A DNA stretch of 64,000 nucleotides from Bremerella sp. TYQ1. Its GTDB lineage: Bacteria > Planctomycetota > Planctomycetia > Pirellulales > Pirellulaceae. The stretch is from NCBI RefSeq assembly GCF_020150455.1, contig NZ_CP083740.1, positions 1,488,001 to 1,552,000 on the forward strand, written 5' to 3'. Position numbers and translations under genes: made by a program. Shown piece after piece: positions 27,627 to 37,094 of this stretch; position 1 is the first letter of the stretch; each line of letters starts with the position of its first letter. Under the pieces are notes generated by a model. It did no database searches, had not been told where the DNA came from, and saw only the letters and a program-made list of their open reading frames with translations.

Positions 27627-29201
27627 TCAGCGAGAAGCAGCCTCACGGTAACTTAATACTTGCCCTTCTGCCTGCAAAATTTCGCGTAGCTGGTCAACAG
27701 AAACATCGCGAAGATTGGTTTCTTCCTCCAGACTCAAATGGGCCGCAAGTCCCGCGGCATGCCCCAGTGCCATCCATGTTGGCTCCATGCGCATGGATGA
27801 GAAAGCCACATGCGTTGCCGAAACGGCGACGGGAACGATGAGACCTTCGACCTTTTGGGGGATCATCACACGATAGGGGATTTGATACGGTCGCGTGATA
27901 TGGGCAAGCATGCCCAGGTAACCTTCAAGCACCACGCTGTCGCCAGGTTGCTTTTTACGAACCGGGAAACTGTCGATCGGAAATTCCCCCACGGCGATCG
28001 TATCTTCGAATTCCGGCGTGGTCGGCGACTCTTCCGTCACCGTTACATCATGCTCGGTAAGTGTTGCTTCGCCGATCAGCCGACGCCCTTCGCGAACATA
28101 TAGTTGCCACGGAAAATGATCGTTGTCGGCGAACTCGTCGGCAGGAAGCTGGTATTGCCGGGCCATTTCGCGGTGCTCGGCCGGGACCGCTTCATCGTTT
28201 TGCAGGAACCACAGCAGCCCTAACGTCAAGTGACGATGCCGCAGAGCGATCTCGTCTCGGCGCTGCCAATCAGCTTCGATGTAGTCAGTATTTTCTTCCG
28301 CGAAGGGAAACGCGAGAGGGCGGGGGTTGATGTTGGCATCGACTTTGCCGTTAGGCAGATCGGTCACCGAAAGAGCCCTAACAAGCGTATCGAAGTGTTC
28401 GGGGTAGTAGCCCCAGCCATCCTTGAAGACCTTCGGGGCGCTCAAGCGACCTTCTTCTAAGTCAGCCAGGTAACCGAGGTATACTTCGCGGTCGTACTCT
28501 GGCGGTGGCTCGTTCAGCGGGACGCCGTTGTCGGGATCACTGGATAGACATAAACGATAGGTGTAAGCCGGCAAGCGATTATCCGCGTCGCCGGTGCTGC
28601 GGGGCAGGATCGTTCCGTTTTGATAATCGAAGTAGATAGCCCCCGCATGAGGCTCATCGAATTCGCTGCGTCCTTCGCGTCCGAGTCGGTATTCGGCACC
28701 GGCTGCCGCGAGCAGGTCTCCCTCGTAAGTGGCATCAACGAACGAGCCGGCCGAAAGCTGCCATTCTTCCCCTGTCGTTCGGTTCAACAAACGAACGCTT
28801 TGCAGGCGTTGGTTTTCCACGTTCGCTGCTTGAAATTGGTGCTGCGTGAGCACAGTAATGCCTGGCAGTTCTTCCAGGATCTCCAGGAAGACTTTCTCGG
28901 CCAGGCATGGCTCGAAGTAATAGCCTTCGCGGCACAGGGCATACGCTTCAGAATCTTCGCCCAACTGTTGAATGTAGTGTTCGCGAATGCGGCCGATGAA
29001 CTCCAGGAACAATCCGCCGATTACTTCGCGATGCTCGATGTCGCTCTTGCCCAAGCCGCTGGTCGACATGCCTCCCAAATGCCCATTGCGTTCCACCAAC
29101 GCGACCGATCGTCCATGCCGTGCCGCTGCAATGGCCGCCGCGATGCCTCCGGGCGTTCCCCCGATCACGACGACATCGTATGCCTGATTGCTTTCGACCA
29201 T
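27627..29201 (-). CDS. FAD-dependent oxidoreductase (FAD_oxidored family)
   Basis: 524 residues. The N-terminal dinucleotide-binding motif is VVVIGGTPGGIAAAIAAARHG with the acidic end of beta-2 in LVERNGHLGG, followed by SGLGKSD. The family (PF12831-like) is common in planctomycete and Bacteroidetes carbohydrate clusters and has no single known reaction. It begins 19 nt after the symporter gene and is likely the last gene of the operon that starts at the DUF1559 gene (34929). It has no signal peptide, so it is cytoplasmic. Confidence 0.88.
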   Translation of the reverse strand: MVESNQAYDVVVIGGTPGGIAAAIAAARHGRSVALVERNGHLGGMSTSGLGKSDIEHREVIGGLFLEFIGRIREHYIQQLGEDSEAYALCREGYYFEPCLAEKVFLEILEELPGITVLTQHQFQAANVENQRLQSVRLLNRTTGEEWQLSAGSFVDATYEGDLLAAAGAEYRLGREGRSEFDEPHAGAIYFDYQNGTILPRSTGDADNRLPAYTYRLCLSSDPDNGVPLNEPPPEYDREVYLGYLADLEEGRLSAPKVFKDGWGYYPEHFDTLVRALSVTDLPNGKVDANINPRPLAFPFAEENTDYIEADWQRRDEIALRHRHLTLGLLWFLQNDEAVPAEHREMARQYQLPADEFADNDHFPWQLYVREGRRLIGEATLTEHDVTVTEESPTTPEFEDTIAVGEFPIDSFPVRKKQPGDSVVLEGYLGMLAHITRPYQIPYRVMIPQKVEGLIVPVAVSATHVAFSSMRMEPTWMALGHAAGLAAHLSLEEETNLRDVSVDQLREILQAEGQVLSYREAASR

Positions 29202-29220
29202 TCCGCTTCTCTCTCTTCCG

Positions 29221-30795
29221 TTATTCCTGGGTGCTTACCGAGGGAGTCAGAGCGACCGGCTTTTCGTGGCGGCCGCTCGATTTTTCTAACGTCCACACCG
29301 TCAGCCCAGTCAGGTCGCGTGTGGAGGTTCCGATAACAAAACTCAACAAATAGGCACTCACGGCGAACAGCAAATTCACCAGTGCGCCAATCCAATAACT
29401 ATGCACGCCCAACGTCCATGCCTCGGGAATCCATCCTAACAGACCGAACCCCAGGTACGCGTTGAAACCAATTGCCAACAGCATCGCAACCGACGCGGCG
29501 GTTCCGTTCACCCTGCGAGTAAAGAACCCCATCATGAACAGCCCCATCAAGCACCCGCCAAACAAGCTGGTAACGATCAGACTGATATCGTTCATACTTT
29601 CTTTTTCGATTCGGCTGAACAAGATACCGCCGGAAACGACCAATACGCTAACAACCGCCGCCACCGATCGAGCCACGCGCAGATAGAACTTGTCAGAATA
29701 TCTGTCGCCTAAATAGGGACGCAGTAAGTCGACAACGGTGACCGTTGAAATGGAGTTAATGCCGGAGTCAAGCGAACTCATCGCGGCGGCCATCACCGCG
29801 GCAATGATCAGCCCTGCCAAGCCGGCGGGTATGCGAGTCAGAATGAAGTAGGGGAGGACCTGATCGGTTTCCAGCGAAGCGATCGCCGAGTCAGGAAATG
29901 CCTGGTAATAAACAAACAGCGCCGTCCCGATGAAGAAAAACATCGTCCACATCGGCAGGGCAATGGCGGAATAGATGATGGTTGCTTTACGGGCCTCGCG
30001 CGTCGAGCGAGCAGCCAGGTATCGCTGCACCATGTTTTGATCGCCGGAGTAAATCGCCAACCAATTGATGATGCCCAAAATGGCGACCGTCCAGAATGTC
30101 CGCTCGTTTAAATTCCACTGGAAACTGCCGAGACTGAACTTGTTCTCAGCGGCACCGGTTTCGACGATCTGTGTTACACCGCCGGGCAAATCAATCACGA
30201 TGTACGTGAAACAAAGCAAGCAGCCTGCCATAAGGACCAACGCCTGAACGACGTCGGTCCAGACGACCGCTTCGATCCCGCCGGCGATGGTATAAAACGC
30301 GATGAAGACCCCCGCGACGATCACCACAATTTCGATCGGAAGCCCAGTCAAGAACTGCACAGGGATCGAAACGAGAAACAAAATCTGGGCCATGCGAATC
30401 AGCTGCAAAAGGATGAAGCTGACCGTTCCGTAAACACGCGGCAGGGTACCGTATCGCATGCCAAGGTATTCAAACGCCGACGTCAATTTGCCGCGACGAA
30501 AGAACGGAATGAAGATTAGCACCGCCAAGACGGCAATGAACGGCAACACCAAGTTGACTGCCAATTGTCGCCAATCGAGCACATAGGCAGCGGCCGGAAG
30601 TGCCAGGAACGTCGCCGAGCTGACGATCGTTCCGAGCATCGACAAGCCGATAACCCAACCCGAAAACGATCGGTTGCCGACAAAGTATTCTTCGGTCGTG
30701 TTATTCCGCCGTGAAAAGTAAATGCCGATCCCAATCATCGCGGCCAGGTAGGCCAAGATGGCGGCGATATCGAGCGGGCGTAGCGTCAAATCCAT
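29221..30795 (-). CDS. Sodium:solute symporter (SSS family)
   Basis: About 524 residues with some 13 hydrophobic segments. Family signatures appear in the first helices (GIGIYFSRRNNTTEEYFVGNR), the segment SMLGTIVSSATFLALPA, and GGIEAVVWTDVVQ near residue 165, which precedes the sodium-site helix. It imports a sugar, sialic acid or similar solute with sodium. I start at ATG 30795 (GGAAA upstream); an in-frame start at 30828 would add 11 residues. Its neighbours (sialidase-like enzyme upstream, FAD oxidoreductase downstream, LacI regulator) suggest the substrate is released by the sialidase-like protein. Confidence 0.9.
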   Translation of the reverse strand: MDLTLRPLDIAAILAYLAAMIGIGIYFSRRNNTTEEYFVGNRSFSGWVIGLSMLGTIVSSATFLALPAAAYVLDWRQLAVNLVLPFIAVLAVLIFIPFFRRGKLTSAFEYLGMRYGTLPRVYGTVSFILLQLIRMAQILFLVSIPVQFLTGLPIEIVVIVAGVFIAFYTIAGGIEAVVWTDVVQALVLMAGCLLCFTYIVIDLPGGVTQIVETGAAENKFSLGSFQWNLNERTFWTVAILGIINWLAIYSGDQNMVQRYLAARSTREARKATIIYSAIALPMWTMFFFIGTALFVYYQAFPDSAIASLETDQVLPYFILTRIPAGLAGLIIAAVMAAAMSSLDSGINSISTVTVVDLLRPYLGDRYSDKFYLRVARSVAAVVSVLVVSGGILFSRIEKESMNDISLIVTSLFGGCLMGLFMMGFFTRRVNGTAASVAMLLAIGFNAYLGFGLLGWIPEAWTLGVHSYWIGALVNLLFAVSAYLLSFVIGTSTRDLTGLTVWTLEKSSGRHEKPVALTPSVSTQE

Positions 30796-30831
30796 CGAAT
30801 TTCCATCAAGCGATACGAGTCTCAGCAAACG

Positions 30832-32445
30832 TTACGGCCGGGGTGCCACCAAGATGGCATCGACAATCACGAACGCTTTCGCTTGATCGATCGCCACTTC
30901 TACGGCAGCCGTTCCTGGGGTCAGCCGATAGGTTCCCAAACTGTTCCAACTGCCGCTGTCTCGGTTTTGATTAACGTTCACTGTCTTGGTACCTTCGGCA
31001 TGCGTCACGCGGAAAGGCACCTCGTGGGCTCGGTGGCCGCGAGCATTCCAGAGCGTGAAGATCTCGTAATCGCCGGCCGCAGGAACGTCGACATCAAAGC
31101 GGATCGTTCCGCTTTCCGTCGGATTGAGAAACAGATAATCGTCGCCGTGGCGCTGAGAGTCTTTATCGCTCGACTTCCATGGCCCAGTGATGGTGACTTG
31201 GTTGCTTTGTCCAGCGTCGATAATCGTGTCGCTCTCTTTCGGCTGGTAGGGTGGCGGCTTGACCAATGGCATTTCTGGCATGGTCAACGCGTCGAGATCT
31301 TCCAGCTTGATCTTCAGCACTTCGACGGTTTGCTTTTGCGTCGCGAAGGCAACCAACACATGACCGTCATGCTCGATCACGTGCGGGTAGTCGACATGCC
31401 GACCCCCAGCGAGGTAACCCATCTTCGTGAAAACGACTCCATCGTCGCTGATCGACAATGCCAATGGATCACGCTGTTTCGGATGGGGATTGTTCACCAA
31501 CACGTAGCGCCCGTCGGCCAACTGGACTCCACTAAACTTCGATCGGGCATCCGGGAAGTCGGTGCGATGGGGCAGGCTCCACGTGCGTCCGTTGTCTTCT
31601 GAGAAAGATCGATACAGATATCCGCTCTGACGATTGTCGCGGAACAGGGCCGTCAAACGCCCATCAGGCAAAACCCACCAGTACGGTTCTTCCGCGGCAA
31701 GTTCTTGGCTTGAACCGAGCACGGGAAAGGAATCCCAATCGTCAATTGCTTCGATGCCTCCCGTCAAAAATTCAACGCCATGTTTCGAGTAATCGTGCGT
31801 CCGGCGCGACATCATCCATTCGCCGCTCGGAATTTTCTTGGGCGGAAAGTTGTTGATGGCGTTCTTATGCACCAACGCGTGATCGATCCAGGTGTTGCTC
31901 TTTTTGCCCCAGCGAAATGCCCGTAGCTCAAGGCTTTTGCCGAAGAACCCAGCCCCTTCGTCCAGCGAACATAATGCCAGCAGCTGACCATCGCGTTGCC
32001 AGAACCCGCGTGAGATCCAGCGAAAGCCTTTACTGCTGCGGGTGTTGTAATACTGGGAGCCTTTGCCTGATCCCGGTGGCTCGGGTGTGAGGTACTTCGG
32101 TTCCGTCCAATCGAGCCCATCAGGACTCGTCGCGTACGAAATCCGCTGACCAACACGATCTTCCACCGCAGGCCCATCGCTCCACATAGCCCAATATTTG
32201 CCGTCGTAGAACGTGAGGTAGTTATGCTGATTCACCCCTTTCGACTTGCGAACGTCACTAACGATGACATGCTGCGATGGGATCTTTGGGAGCCGGTCAA
32301 AATCGATCTGATGCGGACTTTCCGGAACCCAATCGCCGGCAAGCATCACGGGGGAATATTCTTTAGTCGTTGGCTCTGCAGCTAGAGTCGCTTGGACCGT
32401 TAGCCCTGAGACAAGCAGAGATGCGAGCACTGCGATGCGAAACAT
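30832..32445 (-). CDS. Exported sialidase-like glycosidase with C-terminal golvesin-like domain
   Basis: 537 residues. A signal peptide (about residues 1-23, ending ATLAAEP) precedes a six-bladed beta-propeller with repeats of the type ISYATSPDGLDWTEP, LYRSFSEDNGRTWSLP and LSISDDGVVFTKM. These are Asp-box-like turns of the sialidase superfamily. The last 130 residues resemble a golvesin/xanthan-lyase C-terminal beta-sandwich (GDYEIFTLWNARG, VNQNRDSGSWNSLGTY, VDAILVAP), probably a binding domain. The ATG at 32445 follows GGAG by about 11 nt; the frame is open upstream into the LacI gene. Whether it cleaves sialic acid or another sugar cannot be told. Confidence 0.82.
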   Translation of the reverse strand: MFRIAVLASLLVSGLTVQATLAAEPTTKEYSPVMLAGDWVPESPHQIDFDRLPKIPSQHVIVSDVRKSKGVNQHNYLTFYDGKYWAMWSDGPAVEDRVGQRISYATSPDGLDWTEPKYLTPEPPGSGKGSQYYNTRSSKGFRWISRGFWQRDGQLLALCSLDEGAGFFGKSLELRAFRWGKKSNTWIDHALVHKNAINNFPPKKIPSGEWMMSRRTHDYSKHGVEFLTGGIEAIDDWDSFPVLGSSQELAAEEPYWWVLPDGRLTALFRDNRQSGYLYRSFSEDNGRTWSLPHRTDFPDARSKFSGVQLADGRYVLVNNPHPKQRDPLALSISDDGVVFTKMGYLAGGRHVDYPHVIEHDGHVLVAFATQKQTVEVLKIKLEDLDALTMPEMPLVKPPPYQPKESDTIIDAGQSNQVTITGPWKSSDKDSQRHGDDYLFLNPTESGTIRFDVDVPAAGDYEIFTLWNARGHRAHEVPFRVTHAEGTKTVNVNQNRDSGSWNSLGTYRLTPGTAAVEVAIDQAKAFVIVDAILVAPRP

Positions 32446-32513
32446 GATGGAAAGTAACTCCACGTCAGGAAGGGGGAAGGGGAGGGTGTTTGTGAATAGA
32501 AATTGGGGACTTA

Positions 32514-33548
32514 TTAGGCAAAGTCGTCTAGCGTTTCTCCATCGATCAAGATGGGTTCGACGATTAGTTCGACGCGACGACCACTTTGCTGAGGCTGTTG
32601 GATACTCCACAGCAATTGTTCGACAGCTCTTCGCCCGGTAAGTTCGGGGCCAAGATCGATCGTTGCAGGTCGTGGATGCAGACCCGCGAGGTAAGGTTCT
32701 TCGTTATTGCACGACACGAGTTCGATTTCTCGGCCGACTTCGATATTGGCTCGCTGAAGCAGCCGGTATACGGTAGCGGTGATTTGATCGTCAGGCAGGA
32801 AAAGACCGATCGGCCGCGGCATGTCGGCCAACATCGTGTCGACCAATGGAACAAGTGCTTCTTCCAACTGCTTCGGCGACATCTTCTCGAATGGCAACGG
32901 CTGCTCGCTTTGAAACCGCTTGATTTCGTGACCGGCGAGATGCGCCGCATAGCCAAAGCCATCGCCGCGTGCTGCGAAACCTGGGTGATCGCTGTGAACC
33001 GTCAGGAAGCAAAGATTCGTATGGTTCCGCTTTAATAGGTGCTCGCCCGCCAACTGTCCGATCGCGGCGTTCCCTTGCGAAACGACACTATCAGTGCTGC
33101 TGACATGCGAAGAAAGCCAGACGCTGGGAATGCCTTTCAGTTTATCGAGAAGCTGTTTCGAGCCACGATGCCCCCACAGCAGAACTCCATCGAGCTGCTT
33201 TTGATCAATCGCGGGAACGTTGACTTCGCCGCTGCTGACGTCGGCTAGGATCATATTCATTCCAGCGGCCGCGAGTGCCTGCTGCACTCCTCTTAACTTG
33301 GCCATCGCAAGCGTTGGATGTCGCTGGCAACTTTCGTCAAGCATCACCACCGCGACATTCTTGGATGCCTCGGCAGGAACGGACGACTTACGTGCTTTCC
33401 GAGGTCTCGGTTGGTAACCGAGTCGCTTGATCATGTCGCGAACAATCTGAACGGTCTCGGGAGCAACGCCGGCTTGATTGTTGATCACGCGCGAGACGGT
33501 GGCCTGGGAAACACCGGCAGCTTCCGCAATTTCGACTGTACTGGCCAT
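32514..33548 (-). CDS. LacI-family transcriptional regulator
   Basis: 344 residues. The N-terminal LacI helix-turn-helix reads VEIAEAAGVSQATVSRVINNQ, with the hinge around residue 50. A sugar-binding core with VLLWGHRG and IGLFLPDDQIT segments follows. It represses carbohydrate genes until a sugar ligand binds. It sits inside the unit it probably controls: 17 nt after the lipoprotein gene and 68 nt before the sialidase-like gene, all on the minus strand. The 10-bp palindromes in the promoter region at 35035 and 35233 are candidate sites. Confidence 0.92.
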   Translation of the reverse strand: MASTVEIAEAAGVSQATVSRVINNQAGVAPETVQIVRDMIKRLGYQPRPRKARKSSVPAEASKNVAVVMLDESCQRHPTLAMAKLRGVQQALAAAGMNMILADVSSGEVNVPAIDQKQLDGVLLWGHRGSKQLLDKLKGIPSVWLSSHVSSTDSVVSQGNAAIGQLAGEHLLKRNHTNLCFLTVHSDHPGFAARGDGFGYAAHLAGHEIKRFQSEQPLPFEKMSPKQLEEALVPLVDTMLADMPRPIGLFLPDDQITATVYRLLQRANIEVGREIELVSCNNEEPYLAGLHPRPATIDLGPELTGRRAVEQLLWSIQQPQQSGRRVELIVEPILIDGETLDDFA

Positions 33549-33565
33549 GACTTCTCTTTCCTTGA

Positions 33566-33979
33566 CTACTTACGCTTCTTGCGGTCGGTCAACTCGATTT
33601 CGAGAGTTGAATCTTGTTTCGGCAGATCGAACCGTTCCTGATAGGTCGAACCGATCGACGCGCCATACGGGGCGTAATCTGGATTCACGTTCTTGCCGTC
33701 AAACGCTTCGATGATGACCAGATGCGGGCCACCAACGATTGCCTCGCCTTCCAGCTTCGTACTGAACTTGCCATCCTTGATCTGAGCGACGCCGTATGGG
33801 CCACTGTTTCCTTGCGAAGGATCTGGCTGAAAGACAATCGATCCGACAGGAACGGCATTACCTTGAAAAGTAACGACACCTTCGATGTGGTACTTTTCGA
33901 CTCCGTCCGACTGACTGCATCCCCCGGTCGCGCCGACGATGACCAGCAGCGACATGGCGCCGGCAATCCACTTACCCAT
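33566..33979 (-). CDS. Small lipoprotein with transthyretin-like domain, partner of DUF1559
   Basis: 137 residues. A lipoprotein signal (IVGATGGCSQ, Cys about residue 20) is followed by a single Ig-like domain beginning EGVVTFQGNAVPVGSIVFQPD, alignable with the lipoproteins at 9502 and 14618. I start at ATG 33979 because AGGAG is 8 nt upstream; an ATG at 34006 overlapping the DUF1559 stop has no ribosome site. It is third of its kind in the window and again directly follows a DUF1559 gene. Confidence 0.85.
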   Translation of the reverse strand: MGKWIAGAMSLLVIVGATGGCSQSDGVEKYHIEGVVTFQGNAVPVGSIVFQPDPSQGNSGPYGVAQIKDGKFSTKLEGEAIVGGPHLVIIEAFDGKNVNPDYAPYGASIGSTYQERFDLPKQDSTLEIELTDRKKRK

Positions 33980-34005
33980 GGCTGTTCTCCTGTTGACCCA
34001 TCGCA

Positions 34006-34929
34006 TTACGGTAGTGCCACGACTTCGCCACCACCACGGCTGGCGAGGGCTAAATACGTTTCGATTTGAATTGTCTCCGGCAGAAACTTGACCGCTCCAT
34101 CGGCCATGGTGAAGTTCGCTCCGCCCGGGTGCTGACTGCCGTATCCGCCGTTGTTGGCCACCATCGTAAAGCTAGGATTCTTCACACCGATGTTGATTGG
34201 GTAACGATGGTTCTTGGTGGTCGCCTGGTACAAGCCGCTGGATGTCCAGTGCAGGCCTCGGTTCCAGGCGCGATAGAAGGGGTAGTCGTTCCAGGACAAC
34301 TCGCCTAACAGAATCGTGTTCGACGAACCATCGGTTGCGTCTCGCAGACCAAGTTCGCTGCGGAGCTTGAAGAGCCCTTCGTCACCTACTTCGCCAAACA
34401 TCGATACATTCTCGCGCGAGGTATCGCGGGCGTAGTCTTCGTTGGTCGTCGCGTTCAAACCGATCGGTCCGGCGTTGCCGTAGTAGTGTGTCGTCGGACA
34501 AGGCTGTTCGGAAGCAAGCGTGGTGATCGTTTGCGAGCTGCTGGGGCAATGAAGCGTTGCCATGTCGGACTCGGCACAAAGCGTCAAGTTGTCGCGCCAC
34601 GATCCGTTGAAGTTGTATTGATCGTAAAGATTGCCTGCCTCGAAGAAGGGGGACGTGCGAATCCACATGCCATGCGACTTACCACCATCGATTCCGGAGG
34701 GAGGAAACGAGCCATGAGTGTCGTGGTAGTTATGCAGCGCAAGTCCCAACTGCTTGAGATTGTTCGTACAGCTCATACGTCGAGCCGCTTCTCGAGCCTG
34801 TTGCACCGCCGGCAATAGCAACGCGATGAGCACACCGATGATCGCAATCACGACCAGCAATTCGACGAGTGTAAAACCATCGTCGCCAAATCGTTTGCCG
34901 CGACGCGTAGCCTTTGATCGACAATCCAT
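34006..34929 (-). CDS. DUF1559 domain-containing pseudopilin-like protein
   Basis: 307 residues with the prepilin motif [19 protein letters not shown] preceded by a basic leader of 18 residues. The helix [16 protein letters not shown] and the DUF1559 signatures [26 protein letters not shown] and [15 protein letters not shown] follow. The ATG has GGAG 8 nt upstream. It heads a tightly spaced six-gene minus-strand unit (DUF1559, lipoprotein, LacI, sialidase-like, symporter, FAD oxidoreductase), which links this pseudopilin family to carbohydrate use. Confidence 0.93.
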   Translation of the reverse strand: MDCRSKATRRGKRFGDDGFTLVELLVVIAIIGVLIALLLPAVQQAREAARRMSCTNNLKQLGLALHNYHDTHGSFPPSGIDGGKSHGMWIRTSPFFEAGNLYDQYNFNGSWRDNLTLCAESDMATLHCPSSSQTITTLASEQPCPTTHYYGNAGPIGLNATTNEDYARDTSRENVSMFGEVGDEGLFKLRSELGLRDATDGSSNTILLGELSWNDYPFYRAWNRGLHWTSSGLYQATTKNHRYPINIGVKNPSFTMVANNGGYGSQHPGGANFTMADGAVKFLPETIQIETYLALASRGGGEVVALP

Positions 34930-35034
34930 AGAGGCAGCTCCTAGAACAAGGAATTAAGAAAGGAGAAGGGATTTTCTGGGGTGGGTATCTGTGGCAACAG
35001 AACCTCTGAAGCCACCTAGAGTCTAGCGACAACG

Positions 35035-35048
35035 ATTGAATATTCAAT
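35035..35048. promoter_or_regulatory. Palindrome ATTGAATATTCAAT, candidate operator
   Basis: Perfect 14-bp palindrome 106 nt upstream of the DUF1559 start. Its core TGAATATTCA recurs at 35234. A role as a LacI or other dimer site is inferred from symmetry and position. Confidence 0.4.
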
Positions 35049-35232
35049 GTAACTCGAGAGTCTATTCACATTTTTTTCAAATTTATTTTGATTTACCATA
35101 ACCTACGAAAACACGCAAAACATTTACTAAAATATTCTCTAAAAAGAACTTACGTGCTTCACAGAGCCGGATCCCTAACACGTGAAAGGCTTGATCAGTC
35201 AACCAAGAAACGAAACTTAGCTTGCGACTTTC

Positions 35233-35244
35233 ATGAATATTCAT
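35233..35244. promoter_or_regulatory. Palindrome ATGAATATTCAT, candidate operator
   Basis: Perfect 12-bp palindrome 137 nt upstream of the sialidase-like gene at 35381. It shares ten bases with the palindrome at 35035, 197 nt away. Confidence 0.4.
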
Positions 35245-35380
35245 AGCTCCATGCGTTTTTCAATTCATGGGCATTTACCTGAGATTTGGGGAGAGATCGC
35301 CGGCCAGGGTGGCTTAAGATGACGGGCCTACCTACCGCGATACGCGTTTGCCCTCCTTTGTACGTGTCGAAAGCAAGCCC

Positions 35381-36391
35381 ATGAAACTGTGCCTGAGTCT
35401 TTTCGTTTTGCTCGTTGTTTCTGCGACCACCCTTGCCGAGGAAGCCTCGAAGGCTGAAGTTCTTGCGGTGAAAAAGATATGGGATCAAGCACCTCACAAT
35501 GCATTCACCGATCTAATTCGCTTTCGAGACAACTTCTACTGCGTCTTTCGCGAAGGGGCAGGGCACGTCTCACCGAACGGTTCTCTGCGGATTCTTCGCT
35601 CGAATGATGGCTCGAACTGGGAGTCGATCGCGCTGGTCAGTTCGGACGAAGCAGATCTACGCGATGCGAAGATTTCGGTTACGCCCGATGGCAAACTTTG
35701 CCTGGCTGGTGCGGGGGCTCTCCATCAACCGGCCGATGCCAAGCATCAGTCGTACATCTGGTACTCTTCCGACGGTGCGAATTGGAGCGAACCGATTGAA
35801 ATTGGAGATCCCAACTTCTGGATCTGGCGGATCGTTTGGCACAAAAACTCGGCTTACGGCTTCGGATACAGCACTGCCACAAACGACGAGGTTCGCCTTT
35901 ATCAAAGTGACGACGGCAAGGCGTTTCGCCAAATTGGAAGCGAACTTGCCGTGAAAGGATATGCCAACGAGACAGGCCTGATCTTCTTAGAAGACGATTC
36001 AGCCATGTGTGTGCTCCGGCGCGACCGTCAACCGAATTCGGCGATGTTGGGTCGTGCCCTGCCTCCTTACACCGACTGGAAATGGCAAGACCTAGGCGAA
36101 TATGTCGGCGGACCAGAGCTCATGAAATCAAAGGACGGACGTTACCTGGTCGCCGGGCGTTCGCGTACGTCCTCGGGGGCCAAGACGATGATCTGGGAGC
36201 TTGACCCTGACGAAGCAAAGCTGCATCCGCTCGCGGTGCTGCCGTCTGGGGGCGACACCAGTTACCCAGGGCTTGTCGAACATGATGGCAAGCTATGGGT
36301 TAGCTACTATTCGTCCCACGAAGGGAAAACGAATATCTATCTGGCCGAGGTGCGTCTGCCACAAAAATCGGTGCTTTCCAAGTCGCGATAG
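35381..36391 (+). CDS. Exported sialidase-like beta-propeller protein
   Basis: 336 residues. A signal peptide (LSLFVLLVVSATTLAEE) is followed by a propeller with repeats LRILRSNDGSNWESI, IWYSSDGANWSEP and VRLYQSDDGKAFRQI, the Asp-box-like pattern of sialidases. It lacks the second domain of the paralogue at 30832. Related proteins (exo-alpha-sialidase family) are common in planctomycetes. It diverges from the carbohydrate unit and shares its promoter region. I chose ATG 35381 because the signal peptide begins there. Confidence 0.82.
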   Translation: MKLCLSLFVLLVVSATTLAEEASKAEVLAVKKIWDQAPHNAFTDLIRFRDNFYCVFREGAGHVSPNGSLRILRSNDGSNWESIALVSSDEADLRDAKISVTPDGKLCLAGAGALHQPADAKHQSYIWYSSDGANWSEPIEIGDPNFWIWRIVWHKNSAYGFGYSTATNDEVRLYQSDDGKAFRQIGSELAVKGYANETGLIFLEDDSAMCVLRRDRQPNSAMLGRALPPYTDWKWQDLGEYVGGPELMKSKDGRYLVAGRSRTSSGAKTMIWELDPDEAKLHPLAVLPSGGDTSYPGLVEHDGKLWVSYYSSHEGKTNIYLAEVRLPQKSVLSKSR

Positions 36392-36601
36392 TGGTGCACG
36401 CCGCCAATAGCCGCTGCAATAAGTGGCCGATGTTTTCAATCATTTTCGACGTGGTCGTGTCCGTTTTAGGGCTTCTCAAAGCGTGCTGCGGCCATTTCAT
36501 GAACTTTCCCGTACGATTGCGGGCAGGCACATGGCCTTTAAGGGGGCAGCTGGCAACAATAAGAACAGATTGGTCCAGACTTGCGTAAAATAGGAACGCA
36601 A

Positions 36602-36618
36602 ACTACGATTTTTGTAGT
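36602..36618. promoter_or_regulatory. Candidate operator ACTAC-N7-GTAGT upstream of the second efflux system
   Basis: A 5-bp inverted repeat around a T-rich centre, 60 nt before the first gene of the cluster. The half-sites resemble the TACA/TGTA type sites of BlaI/CopY-family repressors, which are frequent in planctomycetes. It is short and may be chance. Confidence 0.25.
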
Positions 36619-36677
36619 GTTTTCGTATTTAAAGCGACGATGGAAACATTGTTCTTTGCCATCAATGCGAGTCTATC

Positions 36678-37094
36678 GTGATCGGTTTTGGTTCTCAGAT
36701 TGACGCCTCCTCACGGCCGGCAACTGCCGCCGGAAGGGTTGCTGCGTCAATTTCCCAAACCGCCGAGCATCACGTGCTCTGCCAACGACGTTCGTGGCAT
36801 GTCTTGCTGGTCGTTCTTTACGCGGTTTTGATGATTGGTGGCCTTTCTCAAGTCCACCACTTGCCTAACGGCAAGCCGAGCCACCCTCACTCGACCGACT
36901 CGGAATGTGCCGAGCTTTCCGAGTGCGAAAGTGCGAGCGAAGTTAAAGCCGAAATTGCCTTTTTGGCGACATCTCCTGACTTGGTAATGCCGTATATCGA
37001 AGTGCCGTCGGCACGATTCGATATCGTTCCTACACCGCATTACTCGTTTCTTCCGACGACTAGTTTTCTGCTTCGTGGGCCTCCTGTCGCCTAG
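36678..37094 (+). CDS. Hypothetical membrane-associated protein ahead of an RND operon, 138 aa
   Basis: GTG start at 36678. One hydrophobic segment (VLLVVLYAVLMIGGL, about residues 42-56) is followed by a short His-containing stretch (VHHLPNGKPSHPHS) and an acidic Cys-containing region (SECAELSECES). It ends in FLLRGPPVA. Small proteins of this layout with a terminal RGPP often precede metal or drug RND systems. The function is unknown, but the His/Cys content hints at metal binding. Confidence 0.6.
   Translation: MIGFGSQIDASSRPATAAGRVAASISQTAEHHVLCQRRSWHVLLVVLYAVLMIGGLSQVHHLPNGKPSHPHSTDSECAELSECESASEVKAEIAFLATSPDLVMPYIEVPSARFDIVPTPHYSFLPTTSFLLRGPPVA

Larger units (their letters stand above)
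34930..35380. other. Intergenic region, 451 nt, divergent promoters
   Basis: This AT-rich region lies between the minus-strand carbohydrate unit and the plus-strand sialidase-like gene. It holds two perfect palindromes sharing TGAATATTCA (35035-35048 and 35233-35244) and an A/T-run (35069-35150) likely to contain promoters. No gene or RNA is supported. Confidence 0.5.
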
